From Clostridia bacterium (GTDB lineage Bacteria > Bacillota > Clostridia > Oscillospirales > CAG-272), in the NCBI GenBank assembly GCA_017408535.1, contig JAFQUL010000221.1, positions 1 to 27,434 of the forward strand: DNA of 27,434 nucleotides, read 5' to 3'. The translations under genes were made by a program, and so were the position numbers. Below, one piece after another: positions 8,782 to 16,345 of the stretch (position 1 is the stretch's first letter; each line of letters starts with the position of its first letter). The notes beneath the pieces are model-generated. The model ran no database searches. It was not told the DNA's origin and saw only the letters and a program-made list of their open reading frames with translations.

Positions 8782-8855
8782 TAATGTAACGGACGTTCTA
8801 TTAAAAGTGCGTTTTCAGTAGTTTGGCAACCATTTGTTTTACTTGGAGGTTAATT

Positions 8856-9605
8856 ATGATCAGAGTTACAATTTGGAACGAATATGACGAAGAGCAGCTC
8901 AGTGATTTTTGTCAGAAGATCTATCCCGGCGGTATTCATACTTTTCTTAAGGAAAAGCTTGCAGAAGATGATTTTGAGATAACTACCGCATACTTCCATC
9001 AGGATGAGAGACACGGTCTCTCGGATGAGCTTCTTGATAATACTGACGTTCTTCTTTGGTGGGGTCACTGTCTTCACGATGAAGTAAATCCCGCAGTAGT
9101 TGATAAGGTATGCGAGCGCGTGCTTGAGGGTATGGGCTTTATTCCTCTCCATTCCGCTCACAGATCTCTTCCCTTCCGCCGTCTTCTCGGCACCTCCTGT
9201 CATCTGACATGGAGAGAATTTTCAGGCGAGACCGTTCACGTTTGGACCGTTGACCCCAGTCACCCCATCGCCGAAGGTATTCCGCTTCACTTCAAGCTGG
9301 ATGAAGAGGAAATGTACGGTGAGTACTTCGACATTCCCACTCCTGATGAGATAGTATTCATCAGCTGGTTCAAGGGCGGCAACGTATTCCGCGGCGGTAT
9401 CACATTCAAACGCCGTCTCGGTAAGATCTTCTATTTCCACCCCGGCCATGAGACCATCCGCAGCTACCATAATGAAACCGTTATCCAGGTTATCAAAAAC
9501 GCTATCCGCTGGGCAGCGCCTAAGTTCAAGAAGCAGCTTGAGCTTGCTGAGTGGCAGGATCCCATTGAGCATATCGAATCCACATATAAGCCTGAAGAAA
9601 ACTAA
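8856..9605 (+). CDS. ThuA-like domain protein (trehalose utilisation family)
   Basis: A 249-residue single-domain protein of the ThuA family, a class I glutamine amidotransferase-like fold named after a Sinorhizobium trehalose-catabolism gene. Typical family segments are the N-terminal strand MIRVTIWNEYDEE, DVLLWWGHCLHDEV (about 66-79), FIPLHSAHRS, HPIAEGIP and the C-terminal GKIFYFHPGHE. The nucleophile Cys of true amidotransferases is not obvious, as is usual for ThuA proteins. Exact chemistry is unknown; relatives are tied to sugar or keto-sugar metabolism. The start is the ATG at 8856 after TTGGAGGTTAATT; an upstream in-frame ATG at 8823 lacks a ribosome site. It forms a single-gene unit, but its promoter is nearly identical to that of the ABC operon downstream. 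Confidence 0.87.
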   Translation: MIRVTIWNEYDEEQLSDFCQKIYPGGIHTFLKEKLAEDDFEITTAYFHQDERHGLSDELLDNTDVLLWWGHCLHDEVNPAVVDKVCERVLEGMGFIPLHSAHRSLPFRRLLGTSCHLTWREFSGETVHVWTVDPSHPIAEGIPLHFKLDEEEMYGEYFDIPTPDEIVFISWFKGGNVFRGGITFKRRLGKIFYFHPGHETIRSYHNETVIQVIKNAIRWAAPKFKKQLELAEWQDPIEHIESTYKPEEN

Positions 9606-9608
9606 TAT

Positions 9609-9650
9609 AAAAAACACCGCTGTTATTTGCTATAGCAGCGGTGTTTTATT
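9609..9650. terminator. Bidirectional terminator between convergent genes
   Basis: Stem AAAACACCGCTG with CAGCGGTGTTTT around an AT-rich loop, with a T-run on the plus side and an A-run on the left that becomes a T-run on the minus strand. It can serve both the ThuA-like gene and the small minus-strand gene ending at 9675. Confidence 0.88.
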
Positions 9651-9674
9651 AATATGTAACATTTGATTTCAAAA

Positions 9675-10010
9675 TCATCTATAATATTTATAATAAGCAA
9701 TTATCGTTCTTTCTCTTCCCTCGTGCTCAAGGTCAGGGGCAGTAAGCACGACCCCGTCAAGTGACAGCAGCTCCCAAGCCTTAAGGTCGTCTATCTTGGC
9801 TCTGAAAAGGATATCCTGGGAAGCATAAACAATAAACTCATCGTTTTTGATTATGAGTGCTCCCTCACGGCCGATTATCTCATCTACATCACTGTGTCTT
9901 TCACTGACGTACTTGATATGCTTGCCGTCCAGCTTCTTTGCCATTTCATGCCGGAAAGACTTTGAATTTTCATCCTTTTTTTTGAAAAAAAGGTCCTTAA
10001 AACGCCCCAT
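9675..10010 (-). CDS. Small basic/charged protein of unknown function
   Basis: I do not recognise this 111-residue protein. It begins MGRFKDLFFKKKDEN, a basic amphipathic N-terminus, then a mixed alpha/beta region (GREGALIIKNDEFIVYASQD, LKAWELLSLDGVVLTAPD) and ends in YYKYYR. It has no membrane helix and no cysteine motif. The strand-rich middle could be a small PH-like or similar barrel, but this is a guess. The start at 10010 is preferred over an ATG two codons upstream, because GTGAGG sits 7 bases before it and only 1 base before the other. It is divergent from the ABC operon and shares its 188-bp intergenic region; codon use and the shared terminator make it look like a real gene. Confidence 0.7.
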   Translation of the reverse strand: MGRFKDLFFKKKDENSKSFRHEMAKKLDGKHIKYVSERHSDVDEIIGREGALIIKNDEFIVYASQDILFRAKIDDLKAWELLSLDGVVLTAPDLEHEGRERTIIAYYKYYR

Positions 10011-10040
10011 TTTCATACCTCACAGAAAAAAGATAATTTT

Positions 10041-10061
10041 TTTTGAGAAATTTTCTCAAAA
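10041..10061. promoter_or_regulatory. Candidate palindromic operator upstream of the ABC operon
   Basis: A perfect 9-bp inverted repeat, TTTTGAGAA - ATT - TTCTCAAAA, ends 3 bp before the -35 of the ABC promoter and also lies upstream of the divergent small gene. The size and position suit a dimeric repressor or activator site. No regulator gene is next to it. Confidence 0.5.
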
Positions 10062-10064
10062 GTA

Positions 10065-10092
10065 TTGCTTTTTGTGTTTTTTTGACTATACT
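10065..10092 (+). promoter_or_regulatory. Promoter of the ABC-DUF1854-ABC operon (shared-box type)
   Basis: TTGCTT, 16-bp spacer, TATACT, within the longer shared string TCAAAAGTATTGCTTTTT that also appears at 8744-8761. The predicted transcription start is near 10099. Confidence 0.7.
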
Positions 10093-10100
10093 TAAATAGA

Positions 10101-10162
10101 CTTGTAAAGCCCATATAATGTATGGTATTTATATTTTATCACATTAGGTACTGCTTTACAAG
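10101..10162 (+). promoter_or_regulatory. Structured 5' leader of the ABC operon
   Basis: CTTGTAAAGC (10101-10110) pairs perfectly with GCTTTACAAG (10153-10162) across a 42-base AT-rich loop that contains a smaller CCATA/TATGG stem. The long stem begins within a few bases of the predicted transcript start and ends 22 bp before the Shine-Dalgarno. It could be a stabilising 5' hairpin, a regulatory RNA or, as DNA, a spaced operator. Confidence 0.5.
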
Positions 10163-10198
10163 CAAAATAACAAAATTGTCTATATGGAGGTGACAGAT

Positions 10199-12520
10199 AT
10201 GCTACCGCTCGATATTCTCGACAAATCAGCCAAAGATGTTCTCAAAGAGAACGGCATATCTCCCGAGTCCATTGATGCCGCAGTTTTCACCGATCTCGAT
10301 CGTGACAAAAAATACTGCAGTGCCTGGCTCGCCTTTAGTAAGTCAGAGGGATCTGTGTTCTATTTTTCAACAGACGGTAAAATCTTTGAAAAATACGATC
10401 TCCGTTACTGTAAGAACCCACTTGTGGAAAGCTTCCTCGGTTCTGTACGCTTCGTTTACAACGTATATACCACAGAAGCACCGGTATTCACCGACGATAC
10501 CTCCGAGGAAGAAAAGAAGCGTCTTACTGACGAATATGACAAAGCTGCTTCCTCAGTTATCGTTTGCTACTCCACAAACAAAGCAAAGAAGAAAATATTC
10601 ACTCTAGTTGACGTAATCGACCGTATGTATGAAAAGGGAGAAGACGTCACTGAGGATGATGAAATATTTAAGCAGTATAAGGTATCCTGCCCCAAGTGCG
10701 GCAATCAGTACCCAGATCCCGATACCAAGCATTGTCCACATTGCGATAAGGATAAAAAGGCACTTCTCCGCGTGTTCAGCTACTACCGTCCTCACATAGT
10801 ACACTGTCTCATCGTGCTGTTTTGTATGTTGCTTAATGCTGCAAACCAGCTGATAACTCCCTTTATCCAGAACAAGTTCCTTCTTACTGAAGTTCTTGAC
10901 GAGAAGGGCTCTCACCACTCCTTAAACTGGGTGTTTATTACCATAGGTGCTATAGTCGGCCTGTCGCTGCTCAATATGTTCACCGATATGCTTCAGTACC
11001 GTTCTCAGGCATTCGTAACCAATACCGTTACCGATTCAATGAGAAAGGATATATTTGCGAAGATCCAGACCCTATCCCTCTCCTTCTTCGGAAAAAACTC
11101 GGTTGGTAACATTCTCACAAGAATCGACAGCGATGCCGCACGTATTGCCGGTTTCTTCGTAGTGTATATTCCCAATACCATTTGGAACACGGTAAACCTT
11201 ATCGGTATGCTGATCATAGTTTTCACTATGAACTGGCAGATGAGCCTTATTATCCTTGTCCCCGTTCCTTTCCTTCTTCTGCTTTACAGATTGCGTGCGC
11301 CTAAGTACTACAGAGCGCATAGCAAGGTATGGCGCGCAGAGTCCTCTCTTAACGGAGTAGTAAACGATTCTCTTTCCGGTATCCGCGTAGTTAAAGCCTT
11401 TGCGAAGGAAGTCGACGAGACCCACCGCTATCAAAAGAAGGCGGAAAAGGTATCTTCAGCCTCCATATACAGATATTTGATGTATATGTGTTTCTTCCCG
11501 ATCATCGGTCTTCTTATCGGTCTTGCTTCTCAGGTCATCTGGGGTATCGGTGGTATCGTCGTTATCAATAAATATATGACCTATGCTGACTTTGTTACAT
11601 ACTTCAGTTATATCGGTCTTGTATTCGGACCTATCAACTTCTTTACCTCCAACCTTGCAGACGCACTCAGCGGCGCAATCAACTCCGCTCAGCGTTTCTA
11701 TGAAACTATGGACACCAAACCGGATGTTGTCAGCGATACCGGTAAGGTTAAGATAGACAAGTTCAAAGGCGAGATCGAGCTTCAGAAGGTAAACTTCAGC
11801 TATACTCCCAACCGTCCCATACTTAAGAACGTTTCTCTGCACATTAATCCCGGTGATCAGGTCGGTCTTGTTGGACATACAGGTGCAGGTAAGAGTACCA
11901 TTGCAAACCTTATCACCCGTCTTTACGAGCCCTCAAGCGGAAAGATACTCATTGACGGTATAGACATTCGCGATATAGAAACGGCATCGCTGAGAAAGAA
12001 TATGGCCATAGTTTCCCAGGAAATATTTATTTTCCGCGGAACTATTGCGGACAATATCAGATATGCCCGTCCCGATGCTACGATGGACGAGGTTATCGCA
12101 GCCGCTAAGGCTGCCAACGCCCACAACTTTATAATGGATATGCCGAGAGGTTACGACACCGTCGTGGGTATCGGCTCCTCAAGAGCAATGTCCGGCGGTG
12201 AGCAGCAGAGAATTTCCATTGCGAGAGCAATACTCCTTGCCCCCTCGATTCTTATTCTCGATGAAGCTACCGCGGCAATGGATACAGAGACCGAGCGTCT
12301 TATCGGTAAGGCCCTCGAGGCACTTGTAGAAGGGCGCACTACCCTTTCGATAGCCCACAGACTTTCCACCCTTAAGAACTGCAATATGCTCCATGCCATT
12401 GAAGGCGGTGAGATCGCAGAAAGCGGAACACACGACGAGCTTATACGCCAGCGCGGTATATACTATAAGCTCTATAAGCTCCAGAGCGAGGCCAACAAAA
12501 AAATTGTCATCGGAGAATGA
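10199..12520 (+). CDS. ABC exporter with N-terminal extension and zinc ribbon (first half-transporter)
   Basis: A 773-residue fused membrane/ATPase half-transporter. Residues 1-160 form a soluble extension of strand-rich, possibly PH-like character. A zinc ribbon follows (C164-x2-C167-x11-C179-x2-C182, CPKCG...CPHC), then six membrane helices (about 195-500) and the ATPase domain: Walker A GHTGAGKST 559-567, signature MSGGEQQ 664-670, Walker B with D688 and E689 (LILDEAT), H-loop AHRLST. The catalytic glutamate is present. The start is the ATG at 10199 after GGAGGTGACAGAT; an in-frame ATG at 10184 overlaps that site. Together with the second ABC gene it probably forms a heterodimeric exporter. 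The layout resembles ABC proteins encoded beside DUF1854 genes elsewhere; the substrate is unknown. Confidence 0.9.
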   Translation: MLPLDILDKSAKDVLKENGISPESIDAAVFTDLDRDKKYCSAWLAFSKSEGSVFYFSTDGKIFEKYDLRYCKNPLVESFLGSVRFVYNVYTTEAPVFTDDTSEEEKKRLTDEYDKAASSVIVCYSTNKAKKKIFTLVDVIDRMYEKGEDVTEDDEIFKQYKVSCPKCGNQYPDPDTKHCPHCDKDKKALLRVFSYYRPHIVHCLIVLFCMLLNAANQLITPFIQNKFLLTEVLDEKGSHHSLNWVFITIGAIVGLSLLNMFTDMLQYRSQAFVTNTVTDSMRKDIFAKIQTLSLSFFGKNSVGNILTRIDSDAARIAGFFVVYIPNTIWNTVNLIGMLIIVFTMNWQMSLIILVPVPFLLLLYRLRAPKYYRAHSKVWRAESSLNGVVNDSLSGIRVVKAFAKEVDETHRYQKKAEKVSSASIYRYLMYMCFFPIIGLLIGLASQVIWGIGGIVVINKYMTYADFVTYFSYIGLVFGPINFFTSNLADALSGAINSAQRFYETMDTKPDVVSDTGKVKIDKFKGEIELQKVNFSYTPNRPILKNVSLHINPGDQVGLVGHTGAGKSTIANLITRLYEPSSGKILIDGIDIRDIETASLRKNMAIVSQEIFIFRGTIADNIRYARPDATMDEVIAAAKAANAHNFIMDMPRGYDTVVGIGSSRAMSGGEQQRISIARAILLAPSILILDEATAAMDTETERLIGKALEALVEGRTTLSIAHRLSTLKNCNMLHAIEGGEIAESGTHDELIRQRGIYYKLYKLQSEANKKIVIGE

Positions 12521-12542
12521 CTCTAATGACGGAAGGATTGTA

Positions 12543-12654
12543 GCGTGAATATAACTCGGGCTTTTTCCAAAGTTCGATTATCACGCATTCAAATTCAAAT
12601 TAAAAATGGGTCCCTGTCCCATTTTTGTTCGCCCAGGCGAACACATTTGAATTT
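12543..12654 (+). repeat. Folded intergenic element (REP-like three-way palindrome)
   Basis: Between the first ABC gene and the DUF1854 gene. An outer 10-bp stem (12591-12600 with 12645-12654, AAATTCAAAT/ATTTGAATTT) encloses two perfect hairpins: AAAAATGGG/CCCATTTTT (12602-12626, loop TCCCTGT) and GTTCGC/GCGAAC (12627-12642, loop CCAG). A further imperfect stem, GCGTGA (12543-12548) with TCACGC (12581-12586), precedes it. The shape suggests a REP/MITE-like interspersed repeat; the first hairpin also resembles a terminator or attenuator because it ends in TTTTT. Confidence 0.6.
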
Positions 12655-12680
12655 AATTAACTTTTGAATGGAGATTAACA

Positions 12681-13274
12681 ATGAGTAACTTAGATAATAA
12701 ACCTATTGCTGCCGCAGAAAGTGACGAAGCCCTCGTTGATGCCCTTTTTGCAAAAAGAGAGTCAATAGATATTAACCCAAATAATGCACGTTTCTTCCTC
12801 TCAGAGGGCGGCCTTGTTTCCATGGAGCTCACAAGCAAAGACGGCGATAAGGAATTTTTTGAAAGAATAATTATTCTTCGCACTTATCCGGTAACCAACC
12901 CCGATGAGTTTCTCTCTGTACGTACCCCGGATTCCCGTTCCAGCGGTAAGGGAGTGGAGATCGGCATTGTAAAAAATATAAACGATTTTCCGAAGGAACA
13001 GGTTAACCTGGTAAATGAAGAGCTTGACAGAAGATACTTCATCCCACAGATAACCCACGTGTATTCTATAAAGGAAAAGCACGGTCGTAGCTATTGGGAC
13101 ACTGAGACCACGTCCGGCCGCAGAGCTTTTATGGTAAACAATCCTTACTCCGATATACATATGCTTGAGGACGGCAGACTTCTTGTTGAGGATATCGACG
13201 GTAGTAACTACACTATAAACGGTCTTGATTCTCTTGACAAGTTCAGCCAGAAAAAGGTAGAAAGCTTTTTCTGA
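12681..13274 (+). CDS. DUF1854 family protein
   Basis: A 197-residue cytoplasmic protein without membrane helices or catalytic motifs that I can name. It follows the DUF1854 pattern closely: an N-terminal ARFFLSEGGLVSMEL strand, RTYPVTNPDEFLSVRTPD, the acidic ELDRRYFIPQITHVYSIKEK block (about 114-133), GRSYWDTETTSGRRAFMV, and a C-terminal GRLLVEDIDGSNYTI followed by LDSLDKFSQKKVESF. From general knowledge, DUF1854 genes often lie beside ABC transporter genes, including loci annotated as linked to cyanophycin in some Proteobacteria. Their function is undefined. Here the gene is placed between two half-transporters, so an accessory or regulatory role for the exporter is inferred. ATG at 12681 follows TGGAG. 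Confidence 0.85.
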   Translation: MSNLDNKPIAAAESDEALVDALFAKRESIDINPNNARFFLSEGGLVSMELTSKDGDKEFFERIIILRTYPVTNPDEFLSVRTPDSRSSGKGVEIGIVKNINDFPKEQVNLVNEELDRRYFIPQITHVYSIKEKHGRSYWDTETTSGRRAFMVNNPYSDIHMLEDGRLLVEDIDGSNYTINGLDSLDKFSQKKVESFF

Positions 13275-13310
13275 TACCGTCCCCAAAAATAAGGAAAGGA
13301 GTAGCTAAAC

Positions 13311-15524
13311 GTGAAACTGATCTACGATCTAACCGAAAAAGAAGCCGCTGTCTTCGAGAGCAATTCCTCAGGCAGCGAAAGAATAATGTATTGCCTTCCC
13401 TATAACTTTGAGAATGGTATGATAACCAAGGGTAAGGTAGTAGTAACCGATCGTTTTATCTACAAGCTTACAGAAAAAGGACTTGTAGAGAAATACGATT
13501 TTAAGGATCTCACCGAATTTTCCGTTGAGAATATGCTGGGTTCCTCCGCATTTCTCCTCCAGGAAAACGGTTGTGCAAAGAGAGTTTGTACCTTCCTCTC
13601 CGGCCGCTATCTCTCCCAGTACACAGTACTTATGAGAGGCTGCAGAATTATCGCAGAAGCAATCAAAGAGGGTAAAGAGGTAGGTGAGCCTCTTATCAAC
13701 AACGAACCGGAGAATTTCTGTCCCAAGTGCGGCGACCCCATGCCCCGTGGAATAAGAAACTGTCCACGTTGCCGTGAAAAGGGTTCGGCAATAAAGAAAC
13801 TGTGGGGACTTACCCGCGGAATGCGTCTTATGTTGTCCTTCCCCATTTTCGTATCCGCAATATCCTTTGTTCTTATGTTTATCCTGCCGACTATCCAGCA
13901 AAAAGCGATAGACGGCTATATGAACAACCCCGACGTTGACGCTACCGCAATTAAAGGATTTATTGTAATCGCCGTTTCACTTATTTTAATTGATCTGTTC
14001 CAGAGAGCGCTTTCCTTGGTACAAGGCTTATTCTCCACGATTTCGGGTAACAGATTTGTGCTTATTCTCCGTACTCTTCTTTTTGAGAAGATTCAGGGAC
14101 TCAGTATTTCTTCTATTCAAAGAAAGTCTACCGGTGACCTGATGGGCCGTCTGAACAGTGATATTTCAGTCACTCAGGGCTTTATCACCTCTACTCTCCC
14201 CAGTGTTATCAACCAGATATTATCCTTTTTGCTGGCAATTATACTTCTTTTGTTCGTTGACCCTATGCTTTGTCTTTTCGTATTCATACCTGTGCCTATC
14301 GTTTGTGTTGTTGCAAAAAACGTATGGAAGCGTATGGCGCAGAACTCACGTACCGCATGGCAGAAGGCATATAGCGTAAACTGTCTCACACAGGACACGA
14401 TCCAGGGCGAAAGAATAGTTAAGTGCTTCGGCCGTGAAAAAGCAGCTGTAGAAAAACACAAAAAGGCCATTGACGAGAGTACAAAAAAGAGTATTTACAG
14501 AGACCGTTACTCAAACTGTTTTGCGCCTGTTCTCAGCCATTTGCTCAAGTTAGGTTCTTACATAATTCTTTTCTACGGTAACGCACTTGTATTTAACGGC
14601 GACCTCACTCTCGGTGAGTTGTTTAAGTACACTGCGTATACGTCCGTTATTTATGCCCCCCTTACCACCTTCCTCAATCTTCCCACTACCCTTGCAAACG
14701 TATTTAACTCCATTAACAAGGTTATGGAGATCTTTGACGAGGAGCCGGAGATCAAGGATATCGATCTTCCTATAGATATCAAGATAGAGGGTGATATCGA
14801 CATAAAGAACATTACCTTCGGATACAACTCATACGATCCCGTGCTTGAGAACGTATCCGTTCATATCAACCAGGGTGAAATGATCGGTATAGTCGGTGCA
14901 TCCGGTGCCGGTAAGTCAACACTCATTAACCTTATAATGCGTCTGTATGACGTAAACGAGGGTGTAATCGAGATAGACAACGTTGACATCCGTGATATAT
15001 CTCAGCAGGCTCTCCGTTCCCAGATCGGTGTAGTTCTTCAGGAAACTCACCTGTTCCACGGTTCGATAAGAGACAATATCTGTTATGCAAAGCCCTATGC
15101 CACTAACGAAGAGATAATTCGTGCGGCGAAGCTTGCAAATGCACACGACTTTATCTGTGATCTTCCTCAGGGATATAACACCATGATCGGTGAGCGCGGA
15201 TTCTCCCTCTCCGGCGGTGAGCGTCAGAGAATCGCGATTGCCCGCGCAATGATCCACAACCCCAGCATTCTTATTCTCGACGAGGCTACCGCGGCTCTCG
15301 ATACCGAGACAGAGAAGATGATCCAGGATTCTCTTAACGTGCTTATGGAAGGCCGAACCACCCTGGCCATCGCCCACAGACTTTCTACTCTCAGAAATGC
15401 TGACAAGCTGATCGTTCTTGATAACGGACACATTGCAGAGTTCGGTACCCACACCGAGCTTCTCAAGAAGAAGGGCATCTACTATAAGCTCGTTATGGCA
15501 CAGAGACTTAACGCTGTTAAATAA
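13311..15524 (+). CDS. ABC exporter with N-terminal extension and zinc ribbon (second half-transporter)
   Basis: A 737-residue partner of the first ABC gene. The soluble extension (1-130) reads like a PH-type barrel (GKVVVTDRFIYKLTEKGLVE, YDFKDLTEFSVENMLGSSAF), then a zinc ribbon C137-x2-C140-x10-C151-x2-C154. Six membrane helices follow (about 175-470), then the ATPase: Walker A GASGAGKST 529-537, signature LSGGERQ 633-639, Walker B D657/E658, H-loop AHRLST. All catalytic motifs look intact, so both ATP sites of a heterodimer could be active. Translation starts at a GTG after AAAGGAGTAGCTAAAC, 36 bp after the DUF1854 stop, so the three genes are likely co-transcribed. A strong terminator ends the unit. 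Single-chain homodimers are the alternative. Confidence 0.9.
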   Translation: MKLIYDLTEKEAAVFESNSSGSERIMYCLPYNFENGMITKGKVVVTDRFIYKLTEKGLVEKYDFKDLTEFSVENMLGSSAFLLQENGCAKRVCTFLSGRYLSQYTVLMRGCRIIAEAIKEGKEVGEPLINNEPENFCPKCGDPMPRGIRNCPRCREKGSAIKKLWGLTRGMRLMLSFPIFVSAISFVLMFILPTIQQKAIDGYMNNPDVDATAIKGFIVIAVSLILIDLFQRALSLVQGLFSTISGNRFVLILRTLLFEKIQGLSISSIQRKSTGDLMGRLNSDISVTQGFITSTLPSVINQILSFLLAIILLLFVDPMLCLFVFIPVPIVCVVAKNVWKRMAQNSRTAWQKAYSVNCLTQDTIQGERIVKCFGREKAAVEKHKKAIDESTKKSIYRDRYSNCFAPVLSHLLKLGSYIILFYGNALVFNGDLTLGELFKYTAYTSVIYAPLTTFLNLPTTLANVFNSINKVMEIFDEEPEIKDIDLPIDIKIEGDIDIKNITFGYNSYDPVLENVSVHINQGEMIGIVGASGAGKSTLINLIMRLYDVNEGVIEIDNVDIRDISQQALRSQIGVVLQETHLFHGSIRDNICYAKPYATNEEIIRAAKLANAHDFICDLPQGYNTMIGERGFSLSGGERQRIAIARAMIHNPSILILDEATAALDTETEKMIQDSLNVLMEGRTTLAIAHRLSTLRNADKLIVLDNGHIAEFGTHTELLKKKGIYYKLVMAQRLNAVK

Positions 15525-15532
15525 TCCGAGAC

Positions 15533-15580
15533 AAAAAGCCTTAACCTTCCCCAATCGGGAAAGGTTAAGGCTTTTATTTT
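15533..15580. terminator. Bidirectional terminator after the ABC operon
   Basis: Stem AAAAGCCTTAACCTT with AAGGTTAAGGCTTTT plus a CCC/GGG extension, a short loop, then TTTTATTTT. The left flank gives a T-run on the minus strand, so it can also end the convergent gene at 15601. Confidence 0.9.
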
Positions 15581-15600
15581 GCTTTAATTGTACTATATTA

Positions 15601-16137
15601 TTATGTATCTCCCAGGGTGATCGGAATCCTGATCTTACCGAAAAGGTTATTCAACTCGTTACCGTTTATGTTGTCAATATGAATTGGAGTATCCGAACCG
15701 ATATAAAGAACAAAGCCATGGTCAGAGGGAAAAGCAATCTTTGCTTTTAAGAGAACATCCGAGTTCTTTAATTCAAAAATACCGTTCTCATTATTTTTAT
15801 TTCCAATGGATTTGTGCGGTGCAAGGTCGCCGAATGTTATCATGATCCGATATTCTCCAAGTGAACCGTCATAATCTACCATGCCGTCACCGGCAAGTTC
15901 ACCCTCATCACGAGAGACCTCGCAAACAGAATATCCGCCCATTGGGAGAAAATAGCTGATCTCTAAATTCAGTTCATCGTTACTGTTGGATTTTGCCGCA
16001 ATCTTCGTCACGACCCCTGTGTTATACTGAAAAATATCTAAGAGAAATACACAGCAAGAAGCAACTATGACAACCGCAACAACAGCGCAACAAACAAAAA
16101 TGATCCTCTTCCTTGCTTTTTTGGGTTGATCGTTCAT
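15601..16137 (-). CDS. Membrane-anchored protein of unknown function
   Basis: Not recognised. The 178-residue product has a basic N-terminus (MNDQPKKARKRI), one membrane helix (about 13-33, CCAVVAVVIVASCCVFLL) and a predicted extracytoplasmic domain rich in strands (LNLEISYFLPMGGYSVCEV, GEYRIMITFGDLAPHKS, FVLYIGSDTP). It could be a type II anchored protein; the helix contains cysteines but no good lipobox. The ATG at 16137 follows TTAGGAGGTAGAGTAAAG; a GTG 16 codons upstream in frame is far from any ribosome site. No clear operon partner: it stands between the YolD-like gene and the bidirectional terminator, 208 bp after the former. Confidence 0.72.
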   Translation of the reverse strand: MNDQPKKARKRIIFVCCAVVAVVIVASCCVFLLDIFQYNTGVVTKIAAKSNSNDELNLEISYFLPMGGYSVCEVSRDEGELAGDGMVDYDGSLGEYRIMITFGDLAPHKSIGNKNNENGIFELKNSDVLLKAKIAFPSDHGFVLYIGSDTPIHIDNINGNELNNLFGKIRIPITLGDT

Positions 16138-16291
16138 CTTTACTCTACCTCCTAATTTTAGATATACCTTTTTTTCTGAAATCACGTTTTATTGTAAATA
16201 TTAACCTCCTCATATATATATACAGAAAAAATATCAAAAGGTTTCATAAAACAAAAAATTTCTGCATTTTAATCATCGAATAAAGCAATAG

Positions 16292-16324
16292 AAAACCGCA
16301 AGCTCTCCGCAGATGAGAGGTTTA
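16292..16324 (-). terminator. Possible terminator after the polymerase/YolD unit
   Basis: On the minus strand CTCTC pairs with GAGAG around ATCTGCG, extended through an internal loop by AAAC/GTTT, then TTTTCTATTG. The T-run is poor, so this is a weak call. The rest of 16138-16345 is AT-rich with no gene. Confidence 0.35.
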
Positions 16325-16345
16325 CAGTTTTTATAACATAATACA

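Noticed and set aside
8823..8855. Longer N-terminus for the ThuA-like protein from the ATG at 8823
   Set aside because: It would start before the GGAGG site at 8845-8849 and adds residues not typical of the family.
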